This document shows, one piece after another, positions 7,769-14,820 of a DNA stretch of 31,792 nt (position 1 is its first letter; each line of letters starts with the position of its first letter). The DNA comes from JBAZKK01 sp041650795 (GTDB lineage: Bacteria; Omnitrophota; Gorgyraeia; Gygaellales; Profunditerraquicolaceae): contig JBAZKK010000011.1 in assembly GCA_041650795.1 (NCBI GenBank), forward strand, positions 1 to 31,792. The letters run 5' to 3'. The translations under genes were made by a program, and so were the position numbers. Under the pieces are notes generated by a model that worked only from the letters and a program-made list of their open reading frames with translations, was not told the origin of the DNA and did not search any database.

Positions 7769-8699
7769 TTAAATCCTCCAGGCCTTCTTTCCTAAGCGCA
7801 GAGATAGGATAAACCTTCTTCTTCAGCGCAGCCTTGAATCTCGCCAGGTTCTCTTCTGCCCCCTCAAGGTCCATTTTATTCGCCGCCAGGACCTGGGGTT
7901 TTCTGGCTATCTCATCCTTGTATTTCTTTAATTCATTGTTGATGATTCTATAATCTTCTAAAGGGTCTCTGCCTTCAAAACCTGCCGCATCTATTACGTG
8001 CAGCAGGACCCTGGTGCGTTCGATATGCCTTAAGAATTTCTGCCCGAGCCCGCGTCCTTCGGCTGACCCCTCTATCAGACCGGGAATGTCTGCAATCACA
8101 AAAGACGATTCCCCATGGTGCACCACTCCTAAAAAAGGGGATTTGGTAGTGAACGGGTACGCCGCTATTTTTGGGCGGGCATTGGAAACCGCCGATATCA
8201 GGGTGGACTTGCCGACATTAGGGAATCCTATCACCCCCACGTCGGCGATAAGCTTAAGGTCAAGGATAAGCTCTCTCTCTTCTCCCGCTTCGCCACCGGA
8301 GGCCTGCTTGTGGTGGCGGTTGCCCATCCCGCCCCTGCCTCCTGCCGCCGCGATTAACTCTTCCTTGTCATGGCTTAAATCGCGCAGGGTGCACCCGGTA
8401 TGCACGTCTTTGATAACAGTGCCGCAGGGAACCTTAATGATGACCGCGGGCGCATCCTTGCCTTTCTTGTTCTTGCTTGAGCCATGGGTGCCGTTTGAGC
8501 CGGTGAAATGCCGGTTATACTGAAAATCCAGGAGGGTGCGGATGCCATGGTCAGCGCGTATTATGATATCAGCGCCCCTGCCTCCGTTTCCTCCGTCGGG
8601 CATCTTTTTGCCGCGGATGTATTTATCGGTGTAGAAGCTGTCACAACCCTTGCCACCGCTGCCGGACTTAATGTGAATCCTGGCGTTATCAATGAACAT
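7743..8699 (-). CDS. obg: Obg family GTPase (50S assembly, stress)
   Basis: A ribosome-associated GTPase linked to 50S maturation and the stringent response. The glycine-rich Obg fold occupies about 1-155 (KSGSGGKGCDSF, MPDGGNGGRGAD, GGRGGMGN). The G domain follows: GFPNVGKST at 158-166 (G1), DIPGLIEGS at 204-212 (G3), NKMD at 274-277 (G4) and SAL at 300-302 (G5). At 318 residues it lacks the extra C-terminal OCT domain of Gram-positive Obg. It starts 5 bases after the rplU stop. In most bacteria rpmA (L27) lies between rplU and obg; here there is no room for it. Confidence 0.95.
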   Translation of the reverse strand: MFIDNARIHIKSGSGGKGCDSFYTDKYIRGKKMPDGGNGGRGADIIIRADHGIRTLLDFQYNRHFTGSNGTHGSSKNKKGKDAPAVIIKVPCGTVIKDVHTGCTLRDLSHDKEELIAAAGGRGGMGNRHHKQASGGEAGEERELILDLKLIADVGVIGFPNVGKSTLISAVSNARPKIAAYPFTTKSPFLGVVHHGESSFVIADIPGLIEGSAEGRGLGQKFLRHIERTRVLLHVIDAAGFEGRDPLEDYRIINNELKKYKDEIARKPQVLAANKMDLEGAEENLARFKAALKKKVYPISALRKEGLEDLIEGIAKKL

Positions 8700-8704
8700 A
8701 TCCC

Positions 8705-9022
8705 TTAACCTGCTAAGCCGATCTCTTTAATCTCCAGGCGGGTAAGGTTCTGGCGGTGCCCCTTCTTCCAATGAGAAGACTTGCGGCGGCGGTATTTAAA
8801 AGAGATCGACTTTTCTCCCCTGAATTGTCCCATTACTACGGCAAGCACCTTGGCCCCCTTAACGTAGGGCTGCCCCACTTCGACTTTTTTATCCTTGGAA
8901 ACCAAAAGCACCTTAGACAAATTAAGCTCGTGGCCGTCTTTAAATTCCTGCTTCTCTACCTCAATAAGATCGCCTTTTTCGACGTAATACTGCTTTCCTC
9001 CAACCTCAACTATTGCATACAT
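8705..9022 (-). CDS. rplU: Large ribosomal subunit protein bL21
   Basis: A structural 50S protein that contacts 23S rRNA. The protein reads MYAIVEVGGKQYYVEKGD at its start and ends FKYRRRKSSHWKKGHRQN plus a short tail, a full-length 105-residue L21. I set the start at the ATG at 9022 because AAAGGAG lies 8 bases upstream and L21 proteins begin MYAIVE; an in-frame GTG at 9031 overlaps that ribosome site and is not used. It is the first gene of the rplU-obg-proBA-nadD-rpe-mutase-plsC unit and has a clear sigma-70 promoter about 70 bases upstream. Confidence 0.96.
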   Translation of the reverse strand: MYAIVEVGGKQYYVEKGDLIEVEKQEFKDGHELNLSKVLLVSKDKKVEVGQPYVKGAKVLAVVMGQFRGEKSISFKYRRRKSSHWKKGHRQNLTRLEIKEIGLAG

Positions 9023-9088
9023 TTGCGTCACTCCTTTAGCATATTTTTATTAATACCCTTAAGCCGCAATAGGGCTTTTATCCATAGA
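9023..9088 (-). promoter_or_regulatory. 5' leader of rplU mRNA
   Basis: About 65 bases separate the predicted transcription start from the rplU ATG. They contain a small stem, AAGCC-CTATTGC-GGCTT (9058-9074 on the plus strand), and then an AT-rich stretch before AAAGGAG. Leaders of L21 genes are autoregulatory in some bacteria; this one shows no motif I can match to a known leader, so any control role is open. Confidence 0.3.
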
Positions 9089-9094
9089 TTCTCT

Positions 9095-9122
9095 ATTATA
9101 ATCTAAATACCTATAAAATCAA
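9095..9122 (-). promoter_or_regulatory. Sigma-70 promoter for the rplU unit
   Basis: On the minus strand TTGATT (-35, plus positions 9117-9122) and a perfect TATAAT (-10, 9095-9100) are 16 bases apart, predicting a start near 9088. The -35 box is 16 bases from the end of the inverted-repeat element at 9139-9266. Confidence 0.75.
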
Positions 9123-9138
9123 GTATTTTTGCCCTTGT

Positions 9139-9266
9139 TAGGGACGGTTCTCAATCCCCCTTCAAACTGTCCCCCTAAGGAAAATTTTAAGCGGAATCCA
9201 GGTTTGCCCCTGGAAAGTTTTTCATCGGGAGGGGACAGTTTACGAACTACCTAAGAACCGTCTCTA
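9139..9266. mobile_element. 128-bp nested inverted-repeat element (MITE/REP-like)
   Basis: The ends are inverted: TAGGGACGGTTCT at 9139-9151 and AGAACCGTCTCTA at 9254-9266 match at 12 of 13 positions. Inside them a second, perfect 11-bp inverted pair, AAACTGTCCCC at 9164-9174 and GGGGACAGTTT at 9231-9241, encloses a small CCAGG/CCTGG hairpin (9198-9213). It has no coding capacity, so it can only be non-autonomous. Ends of the GGGACGGTTCT type are, from memory, common in elements moved by REP-associated (Y1) transposases; that link is not provable here. The right end supplies the TAG stop of rng. Confidence 0.75.
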
Positions 9267-10706
9267 TGAAATCTGGAGGTCCTCGACATGCAAGGCAGGA
9301 TTGGAAACAAGGTTAATCTTAATCTTGAAACTACGCTCCAGCTGCCTAAGATTCCCCTTGTCTTTGAGGATTTCGCTGACTACCGCCGGATTGAGGATAA
9401 AATTAATCTCCTTGCTTGCCGGTTTCTTAAGAAGATGCTTCTTAAATTCCTTAAGGGCAAAGATTGACATAGTAAGCGGCGACTTTACCTTGCCCTTGCC
9501 CTGGCAATAAGGGCAGTTTTGATATGAAAGCGCCTGGGCGGTATTGTGGATGCGTTCGCGCGTCATCTCTACCACGCCGAACTTGGAAATGCCGGCAATA
9601 TCGTATTTAGCGCGGTCCTTATGCAAGGCTTTTTTCAGGACATTGAGGACCTCGCGCCGGTGCCCTTCCTTTTCCATATCGATAAAATCTATGACTATTA
9701 TGCCGCCGAGGTCGCGCAGCATAATCTGGTGCGCCACCTCCGCCGCCACTTCGCAGTTAATCTTGAATGCCGCTTCTTCCTGGCGGACGTTCTTCCTGAA
9801 GCCGCCACTGTTGACATCTATAACCACCAGCCCCTCCGTAGGCTCAATCACAATATAGGCCTTGGATTTCAGGTAAACCTTCGTTTCAAAAATCTTGTTT
9901 ATCTGCACCTCCGCCCCCTTTTCCCCGAAGAGGTCCTGTCCGCGGTAGAGCTCTACCTTATGAGAAAGGTAACTTAGGAATGTCTTCATAAAATGCTTAA
10001 CGCGGTAATACTCGGGCTTGGAATCAATAATAAGGCGTGATACGTCCTCGGTAAAGGAATCGCGGATGGCGCGCAGGGTTAAGTCGTACTCTTCATATAT
10101 AAGGCTGGGCGCGCCCTTGACCTTGACGGTCTTCTCCAGCCTCTTCCAAAGTTTTAAAAGAAAAAATGCGTCGCGCTGTATCTCCTGTTTGGACCTGCCT
10201 GAGGCGGCAGTGCGCACGATAAACCCCAATTCCTCGGGCAGCTTGGCCTCTACCAGCGCCTGACGCAGGCGTTTTCTCTCCTCCTCATCCTCTATACGCC
10301 GGGAAATACCCAAGTGGGCATCCTGCGGCATAAGCACCAGGTATCTGCCGGGGATACCGATATGGCAGGAAAGACGCGGCCCCTTGGTGCCGAAAGATTC
10401 CTTCACCACCTGCACCATTACCTCCTGCCCCTTCTTGACTTGTTTCGGCGCAAGCTTATCGGATTCCGGGCTTTCAAAGGCAGACTCGATCTCTGAAAGA
10501 TATAGGAACCCCTTTTTAAAGAGCCCGATATCCACGAACGCGCCGTTGATAGACGGGAGCACTGCGTCAATGCGCCCCTTATAGATATTTCCGACGATCG
10601 TCTTATCCTCGGGGCGCTCCATATAGAACTCTTCCAGCCGCCCGCTGTTCATTATTGCCACGCGCTTCTCGCGGGGTTCAATATTGACCAATATTTCTTT
10701 TGACAT
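9264..10706 (-). CDS. rng: Ribonuclease G/E family endoribonuclease
   Basis: Endonuclease for rRNA maturation and mRNA decay. Domain order follows the catalytic half of RNase E/G: a start block MSKEILVNIEPREKRVA, an S1 domain at about 36-115 (GNIYKGRIDAVLPSINGAFVDIG in two parts), an RNase H-like region, then the DNase I-like centre with VVIDVNSGGF and IVIDFIDME, whose aspartates bind Mg, and the zinc-link CPYC near residue 400. At 480 residues it is RNase G-sized, lacking the long RNase E scaffold tail. ATG at 10706 is preceded by AAGGAAG. The gene follows the DUF2344 fragment by 25 bases, a neighbour pair often seen. Its TAG stop is formed by the end of the inverted-repeat element downstream. 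Confidence 0.93.
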   Translation of the reverse strand: MSKEILVNIEPREKRVAIMNSGRLEEFYMERPEDKTIVGNIYKGRIDAVLPSINGAFVDIGLFKKGFLYLSEIESAFESPESDKLAPKQVKKGQEVMVQVVKESFGTKGPRLSCHIGIPGRYLVLMPQDAHLGISRRIEDEEERKRLRQALVEAKLPEELGFIVRTAASGRSKQEIQRDAFFLLKLWKRLEKTVKVKGAPSLIYEEYDLTLRAIRDSFTEDVSRLIIDSKPEYYRVKHFMKTFLSYLSHKVELYRGQDLFGEKGAEVQINKIFETKVYLKSKAYIVIEPTEGLVVIDVNSGGFRKNVRQEEAAFKINCEVAAEVAHQIMLRDLGGIIVIDFIDMEKEGHRREVLNVLKKALHKDRAKYDIAGISKFGVVEMTRERIHNTAQALSYQNCPYCQGKGKVKSPLTMSIFALKEFKKHLLKKPASKEINFILNPAVVSEILKDKGNLRQLERSFKIKINLVSNPALHVEDLQIS

Positions 10707-10731
10707 TTTTTTCTTCCTTAATCTGTGGAGG

Positions 10732-11034
10732 CTAAGCTAACGTTGCCTCCTTAATGGTTATGCCCTCCGGCAGCTGTGCCTTCAATCTATCCTTAAAATC
10801 ATCCGGGTTTAAAAATTCCCGCAAAACCACCGACGCCTCTTCGCCTTCGCTCTCCAGGCCCAATTTCAACGCACGCTTGATGCTCAGCTTGGGGCGAGGG
10901 GTAAACCCTTCGCTGAGTTTAAGCGGCAGCCTGGCGCGGCGCATAGCGCGCATCAGGAGGCGCATTAGGTCAAGATGCGAGATATAACGCATCTGCCCTT
11001 TTTTGGTAAAAATAAATCGTATGCGGTAATCCAC
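10732..11034 (-). CDS. TIGR03936/DUF2344 family protein, half length
   Basis: The family sits beside or downstream of a B12-binding radical SAM protein (TIGR03960) and often before rng; its function is unknown. The 100 residues match the N-terminal half clearly: RIRFIFTKKGQMRYISHLDL, RAMRRARLPLKLSEGFTPRPKLS, ALKLGLESEGE and a closing LPEGITIKEA. Relatives are usually about 200 residues or more, so the C-terminal half is missing, and only 25 bases remain before rng, so it cannot be in another frame. The start is GTG at 11034, a few bases after the T-tract of the pilin terminator and without a ribosome site; an internal ATG at 10992 (MRYISHLDL) has AAGGG before it but would cut the first strand. 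The radical SAM partner is absent. It may be a degraded or reduced gene. Confidence 0.75.
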   Translation of the reverse strand: MDYRIRFIFTKKGQMRYISHLDLMRLLMRAMRRARLPLKLSEGFTPRPKLSIKRALKLGLESEGEEASVVLREFLNPDDFKDRLKAQLPEGITIKEATLA

Positions 11035-11037
11035 TTA

Positions 11038-11071
11038 AAATAAAAGGGCGAAGCCCAGTATCCCTTCGCCC
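11038..11071 (-). terminator. Rho-independent terminator of the pilin gene
   Basis: On the minus strand a perfect 8-bp stem (GGGCGAAG with CTTCGCCC, plus positions 11064-11071 and 11046-11053) with a 10-base loop is followed by TTTTATTTT. It lies 35 bases after the pilin stop, and the next gene's GTG follows at once. Confidence 0.85.
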
Positions 11072-11105
11072 ACATAGATTCAGTCCTCCTGCCGACCCTG
11101 TTTCT

Positions 11106-11552
11106 TTACGGCGCCGTATCCGTACAGATGGTATCCTTGGATAAGACGCCTCCGGTAGTCACGGTATAACTCTTGCTGCCGGTGCCTGGTGTCCCCTGCG
11201 AGGAGCACACCTGCGGCCGTGCAACGATGTTATAACCTGCGCTCGTAATGTTTACAACGGCGTAGAAATACCCCTGATAAGGTTTATTTACGTTAAATTC
11301 CGAAAAATAATTCTTATCCAGGTACCGTGGCGTAACGTTTACCAGCTGGGAATCTATGTCAGTGGGATACTGGCTCTTATTGGAGGCAGCGTAATTCTCG
11401 AATGCCGTGGCAACGGTGCGCAGGGTGGCCTGGGCAGCAGCTTCGTTCTGGACCAGGCGGGCGCGCAATATCTGCGGGATGGCAATGGCCGCCAATAAAG
11501 CGATAATCGCCACTACAATCATAACCTCTACTAAAGTAAAACCTTTCTTCAT
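11106..11552 (-). CDS. Type IV pilin / type II secretion pseudopilin-like protein
   Basis: An inner-membrane prepilin with a class III signal: MKKG at 1-4, cleavage before F5, FTLVE with glutamate at +5 of the mature chain, then a 20-residue hydrophobic helix (MIVVAIIALLAAIAIPQI). The remainder is a small globular domain with two cysteines near the end (QVCSSQG and DTICTD) that could form the pilin disulfide loop. The start is the ATG at 11552, ten bases after GGGAGG; an in-frame TTG three codons earlier is only 2 bases from that site. It has its own strong promoter and a terminator and no pilus assembly genes nearby, so it is a single-gene unit. Whether it is a major pilin, minor pilin or pseudopilin cannot be told; the abundant-type promoter suggests high expression. 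Confidence 0.9.
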   Translation of the reverse strand: MKKGFTLVEVMIVVAIIALLAAIAIPQILRARLVQNEAAAQATLRTVATAFENYAASNKSQYPTDIDSQLVNVTPRYLDKNYFSEFNVNKPYQGYFYAVVNITSAGYNIVARPQVCSSQGTPGTGSKSYTVTTGGVLSKDTICTDTAP

Positions 11553-11583
11553 ATTTATCAATCCTCCCTGAATATGGATTTTT

Positions 11584-11613
11584 ATTCTATAACAGCAGCT
11601 TGCCCTTTGTCAA
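11584..11613 (-). promoter_or_regulatory. Strong sigma-70 promoter for the pilin gene
   Basis: A perfect TTGACA (-35, plus 11608-11613) is followed after 16 bases by TATAGA (11586-11591), or after 18 bases by TAGAAT (11584-11589). The predicted start is near 11579, giving a leader of about 27 bases. The palindrome pair at 11623-11658 lies directly upstream. Confidence 0.8.
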
Positions 11614-11622
11614 GGAAATATA

Positions 11623-11658
11623 CTAAACAGTTTCCCGATTGCATTGGAAAGCGTTTCT
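11623..11658. repeat. Pair of 13-bp near-palindromes at 23-bp period (uxs/pilin boundary)
   Basis: Two arms start at 11623 (CTAAACAGTTTCC, two bases off) and 11646 (GGAAAGCGTTTCT, full match to RGAAANNNTTTCY), with the type A spacer CGATTGCATT between them. This is the same unit as at 518-599. The last arm overlaps the TAG stop of the sugar decarboxylase gene, and the first ends nine bases upstream of the pilin -35 box. Confidence 0.8.
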
Positions 11659-12592
11659 AACGGCTAGAGAACCAGAGGATGGTCTTCTGCAGGCCTTCCC
11701 TTAACGATATGCGGGGATGCCATTTAAGCAGGCGTTTTGCCTTGCCGATGTCCGGCCTCCTCTGGCGCGGGTCATCCTGCGGCAATTTCTTAAAAACGAT
11801 ACGGCTCCTGCTGTGGCTGATGCTCAATACCAGGCGCGCCAGCTCTATCACGGTAAACTCAGCCGGATTTCCGAGATTTAAAGGCGCATTAACCCGCGTC
11901 ATCATCAGGCGCCAAATGCCTTCAATAAGGTCGTCGATATAACAGAACGCACGGGTCTGCCTGCCGCTGCCGTAAACGGTCAGCGGGTTATGATGCAGGG
12001 CCTGACAAATGAAATTTGGCACTACCCTGCCGTCGTTTACCCGCATGCGCGGGCCGTAGGTATTGAAGATGCGTGCGATACGGGTATCCATTTTATGGAA
12101 ACGTTGATATGCCATAGCAATGGCTTCGGCAAAACGCTTTGATTCGTCGTAACACCCGCGCACCCCCACCGGATTAACGTTACCCCAATATCCCTCATTC
12201 TGCGGATGCAACAGCGGGTCGCCGTAAACCTCTGAAGTAGATGCAAGCATAAATACCGCCTTTTTCTTCCTGGCCAGCCCCAATGCGTTATGCGTGCCGA
12301 GAGAACCGGCTTTTAACGTGTGGATGGGGAACCTAAGATAATCCTGCGGGGAAGCCAGAGAGGCAAAATGCAATACGTAACTTACTTTTCCGGGTATGGA
12401 GATATGGCGTGATACGTCCTGTTTATGATAACGGAAGCTCTTGTCCCCAAGCAGTGATGATATGTTCTTAAGCGCGCCTGTCTTGAGGTTATCAAGACAA
12501 ACCACCCTGAACCCCTCAGAGATAAGCCGCTCGCATAGATGGGAGCCTATAAAACCCGCTCCTCCGGTAATAACAACTGTTTTTTTAGCCAT
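11657..12592 (-). CDS. uxs: UDP-glucuronate decarboxylase-like NAD-dependent sugar enzyme
   Basis: Predicted to convert UDP-glucuronate to UDP-xylose. It is an extended short-chain dehydrogenase of 311 residues: TGGAGFIGSH at 9-18 binds NAD, ASTSEVYGDP at 117-126 and Y148-DES-K152 form the catalytic set. The blocks ASLASPQDYLRFPI, NVNPVGVRGCYDESKR and IFNTYGPRM are those of the Uxs family rather than of 4-epimerases. It overlaps the epimerase gene before it by 8 bases and ends the nucleotide-sugar cluster, where ugd three genes earlier would make its substrate. Its stop codon lies in the palindrome pair. A related dTDP- or GDP-sugar activity is less likely. Confidence 0.85.
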   Translation of the reverse strand: MAKKTVVITGGAGFIGSHLCERLISEGFRVVCLDNLKTGALKNISSLLGDKSFRYHKQDVSRHISIPGKVSYVLHFASLASPQDYLRFPIHTLKAGSLGTHNALGLARKKKAVFMLASTSEVYGDPLLHPQNEGYWGNVNPVGVRGCYDESKRFAEAIAMAYQRFHKMDTRIARIFNTYGPRMRVNDGRVVPNFICQALHHNPLTVYGSGRQTRAFCYIDDLIEGIWRLMMTRVNAPLNLGNPAEFTVIELARLVLSISHSRSRIVFKKLPQDDPRQRRPDIGKAKRLLKWHPRISLREGLQKTILWFSSR

Positions 12593-13517
12593 GCCTAAAA
12601 TATTCCGCGGTTAGCCTTAATCCTTCCCTGAAGTTTATGCGGGGCGTAAATCCCAATAGCCCCTTCGCCCTGCTTAAATCCGCGCGCGTCTTGAACACAT
12701 CCCCGCGGCGCCTGTCTAAAAATCTCGGCTGAAGTGCGGTGTTTAATATTTTATTGAGTATCCGCACCAGCTCTATGATGCTGAAGTTTGCGCCTCCGGC
12801 AATATTAAAAACCTCTCCCTTGAGAGCCGGCCTGGATGAGGCGGCGATATTTGCATCTGCGACATTACGCACGTAAGTAAAATCGCGCGACTGCCTCCCT
12901 GTCCCGAATATGGGCGGCCGCCTGCCTGCGAGCATCAGCGTGATAAATTTAGGTATGACCGCGGCGTATTCGTCGTCCGGGCTCTGGCGAGGTCCAAAAA
13001 CATTAAAGTAACGCAAGGATACCGTCGGCAGTCCGTAATACAAACTGAACATGCGGCAGTAATACTCCCCGCTTAATTTAGTAAGGGCGTAAGGCGAAAT
13101 CGGCTGAGGCAGGAAATCTTCTTTTTCCGGGAAATTCCTTACGTCACCGTAAACGGAACTTGAGGAGGCAAAAACAAAAGACTTAACCTTATTTGCAAGG
13201 GATGCCTCCAGCATATTAAGGGTACCCTGGATGTTAACCTCATTATAATCGTGAGGATTAAGCAGCGATTTCGGAACACTCCTCAATGCTGCCTGGTGCA
13301 GCACTGAATCCATCCCCTTGGAAGCCTTTTTGCAATCAGGCAGGGAACGGATATCTCCTCTTAAAACCTCAATCCTCTCCAGGAACGGCTTGATATTTTT
13401 TATTTTACCGTTGGAGAAATTGTCAAGTACCCTGACGCTATGGCCCCTCTGGAGTAATCCCTCGACGATATGCGAGCCGATGAAACCCGCCCCTCCGGTA
13501 ACCAGAAACCTCTTCAT
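12585..13517 (-). CDS. NAD-dependent UDP-sugar 4-epimerase, WbpP/TviC type
   Basis: Predicted to epimerise C4 of UDP-GlcNAc or UDP-GlcNAcA. It has 310 residues with VTGGAGFIGSH at 6-16, ASSSSVYGD at 118-126 and Y143-ALT-K147. The stretch HQAALRSVPKSLLNPHDYNEVNIQGTLNML (in two parts, 75-103) is the mark of the WbpP/TviC group, which prefers N-acetylated sugars over UDP-glucose. It overlaps the dehydrogenase before it by 4 bases and the decarboxylase after it by 8. With that dehydrogenase it would form the TviB-TviC/WbpO-WbpP pair that makes UDP-GalNAcA, a precursor for surface polysaccharides. Exact substrate is inferred. Confidence 0.83.
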   Translation of the reverse strand: MKRFLVTGGAGFIGSHIVEGLLQRGHSVRVLDNFSNGKIKNIKPFLERIEVLRGDIRSLPDCKKASKGMDSVLHQAALRSVPKSLLNPHDYNEVNIQGTLNMLEASLANKVKSFVFASSSSVYGDVRNFPEKEDFLPQPISPYALTKLSGEYYCRMFSLYYGLPTVSLRYFNVFGPRQSPDDEYAAVIPKFITLMLAGRRPPIFGTGRQSRDFTYVRNVADANIAASSRPALKGEVFNIAGGANFSIIELVRILNKILNTALQPRFLDRRRGDVFKTRADLSRAKGLLGFTPRINFREGLRLTAEYFRHG

Positions 13518-14818
13518 AATCTTACCACCTTGGGGCTATCTGTGCACGCGTAGGCGTTACGGGTATCAAAGATAAGCCTGGAATTCTTCAGGATAAAAGA
13601 ATAATCAAGGGCCGAATGGTCGGTAGCTATTACGGCGCAATCAAACCTTTTGAGGTTGGCGCTATTAAGCCTGATACCCTTTAGGTTAATCCCGTTGATT
13701 TTCAGGTAGGGAATAAGCGGATCATAATAAGAAACGGATACCCCCCTTGCGTGGAACGCCGCGATGATATCCAGGGCCGGTGATTGCCTTAGGTCCCTGA
13801 TATCTTTTTTGTAAGTGGCACCTATTACCAATACCTTCGTCTTCGAGGGGGCCTTGCGTTTTAACAAATGCATGACCCTTTCGGTAATATACTGCGGCAT
13901 CCCGGAAATGGTATCGGATGCCAACTTGATAAAACGCGAGCGAAAACCGTAATGCCGCGCCTTCCAGTAAAGATAGAGCGGGTCTTTTGGGATGCAGTGC
14001 CCGCCAACCCCCGGGCCGGGATAGAAAGGCATAAAACCGAAGGGCTTGGTGCTGGCGCCCCTTATGACCTCCCAGACATCAATACCCATCTTATGCGCCA
14101 TCATCGCTATCTCGTCTATAAAAGCGATATTGATTAAACGAAAGGTGTTCTCCAGTAACTTGACAGCCTCCGCGGTGCGTGCGCTGGATACCACGATAAC
14201 CTTATTGATGATGCTCCGGTAGACCGCAGCCGCAAGGAAGGCGGCTTCTTTGCTTATGCCGCCGACAATCTTGGGTATTCTACCTACCGGATAAGACCTG
14301 TTTCCCGGGTCAATCCTTTCAGGAGAAAAATTGAGATAAAAATCCCGGTTATGCCTTAAACCGCGCCTCTCTAAAAGCGGCAGGATAACCTCTTCGGTAG
14401 TGCCGGGGTAAGTAGTGCTTTCCAGGATTATAACGGCCCTCTTCTTGATATTGCCGGATATGCCCCTGACAGCGCTTTTGATATAGGAAATATTCGGGTG
14501 GTATTTGCGCCGCAGCGGCGTTGGCACGCATATTATAATTACGTCCGCTTCCCGCAAGGCGCTGAATTCGCCTCGCGGGATAAAATTACCGCAGGCCATA
14601 ACCTTCTTTAGTTCCTTTGCCCCGACATCGCTGATATAGGATTGGCTCTTTTTCAAACTGCCAAGACGGTCCTTATCAATCTCTATGCCCAGGGTGCGGA
14701 AGCCTTTCCTGGCAAACTGCATCGCCAAGGGCAAACCTACGTAACCCAACCCTACTACCGCTATCACAGTCTCCTTACTTTTTATCCTGGAATTAAATTC
14801 CTTAACGGCGCTGTCCAT
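13514..14818 (-). CDS. UDP-N-acetylhexosamine 6-dehydrogenase (WecC/WbpA/TviB family)
   Basis: Predicted to oxidise C6 of UDP-GlcNAc (or UDP-GalNAc) in two NAD-dependent steps to the uronic acid. The N-terminal Rossmann domain has VVGLGYVGLPLA at 21-32; ILESTTYPGTTEEV at 131-144 and NFSPERIDPGN at 163-173 are family marks; the thiol catalyst is C275 in GPGVGGHCIPKDP. The C-terminal domain binds the UDP part (GATYKKDIRDLRQSPAL). SPERIDPG separates this group from UDP-glucose dehydrogenases, which have NPEFLKEG. The length (434) is normal. It starts 2 bases after ugd ends and overlaps the epimerase by 4. Confidence 0.88.
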   Translation of the reverse strand: MDSAVKEFNSRIKSKETVIAVVGLGYVGLPLAMQFARKGFRTLGIEIDKDRLGSLKKSQSYISDVGAKELKKVMACGNFIPRGEFSALREADVIIICVPTPLRRKYHPNISYIKSAVRGISGNIKKRAVIILESTTYPGTTEEVILPLLERRGLRHNRDFYLNFSPERIDPGNRSYPVGRIPKIVGGISKEAAFLAAAVYRSIINKVIVVSSARTAEAVKLLENTFRLINIAFIDEIAMMAHKMGIDVWEVIRGASTKPFGFMPFYPGPGVGGHCIPKDPLYLYWKARHYGFRSRFIKLASDTISGMPQYITERVMHLLKRKAPSKTKVLVIGATYKKDIRDLRQSPALDIIAAFHARGVSVSYYDPLIPYLKINGINLKGIRLNSANLKRFDCAVIATDHSALDYSFILKNSRLIFDTRNAYACTDSPKVVRL

Positions 14819-14820
14819 AG

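Noticed and set aside
9023..9031. GTG start for rplU
   Set aside because: It overlaps the ribosome site that serves the ATG at 9022, and L21 proteins begin MYAIVE.
10707..10731. Missing half of the DUF2344 protein hidden by a frameshift
   Set aside because: Only 25 bases separate its stop from the rng start, so there is no sequence to hold the other half.
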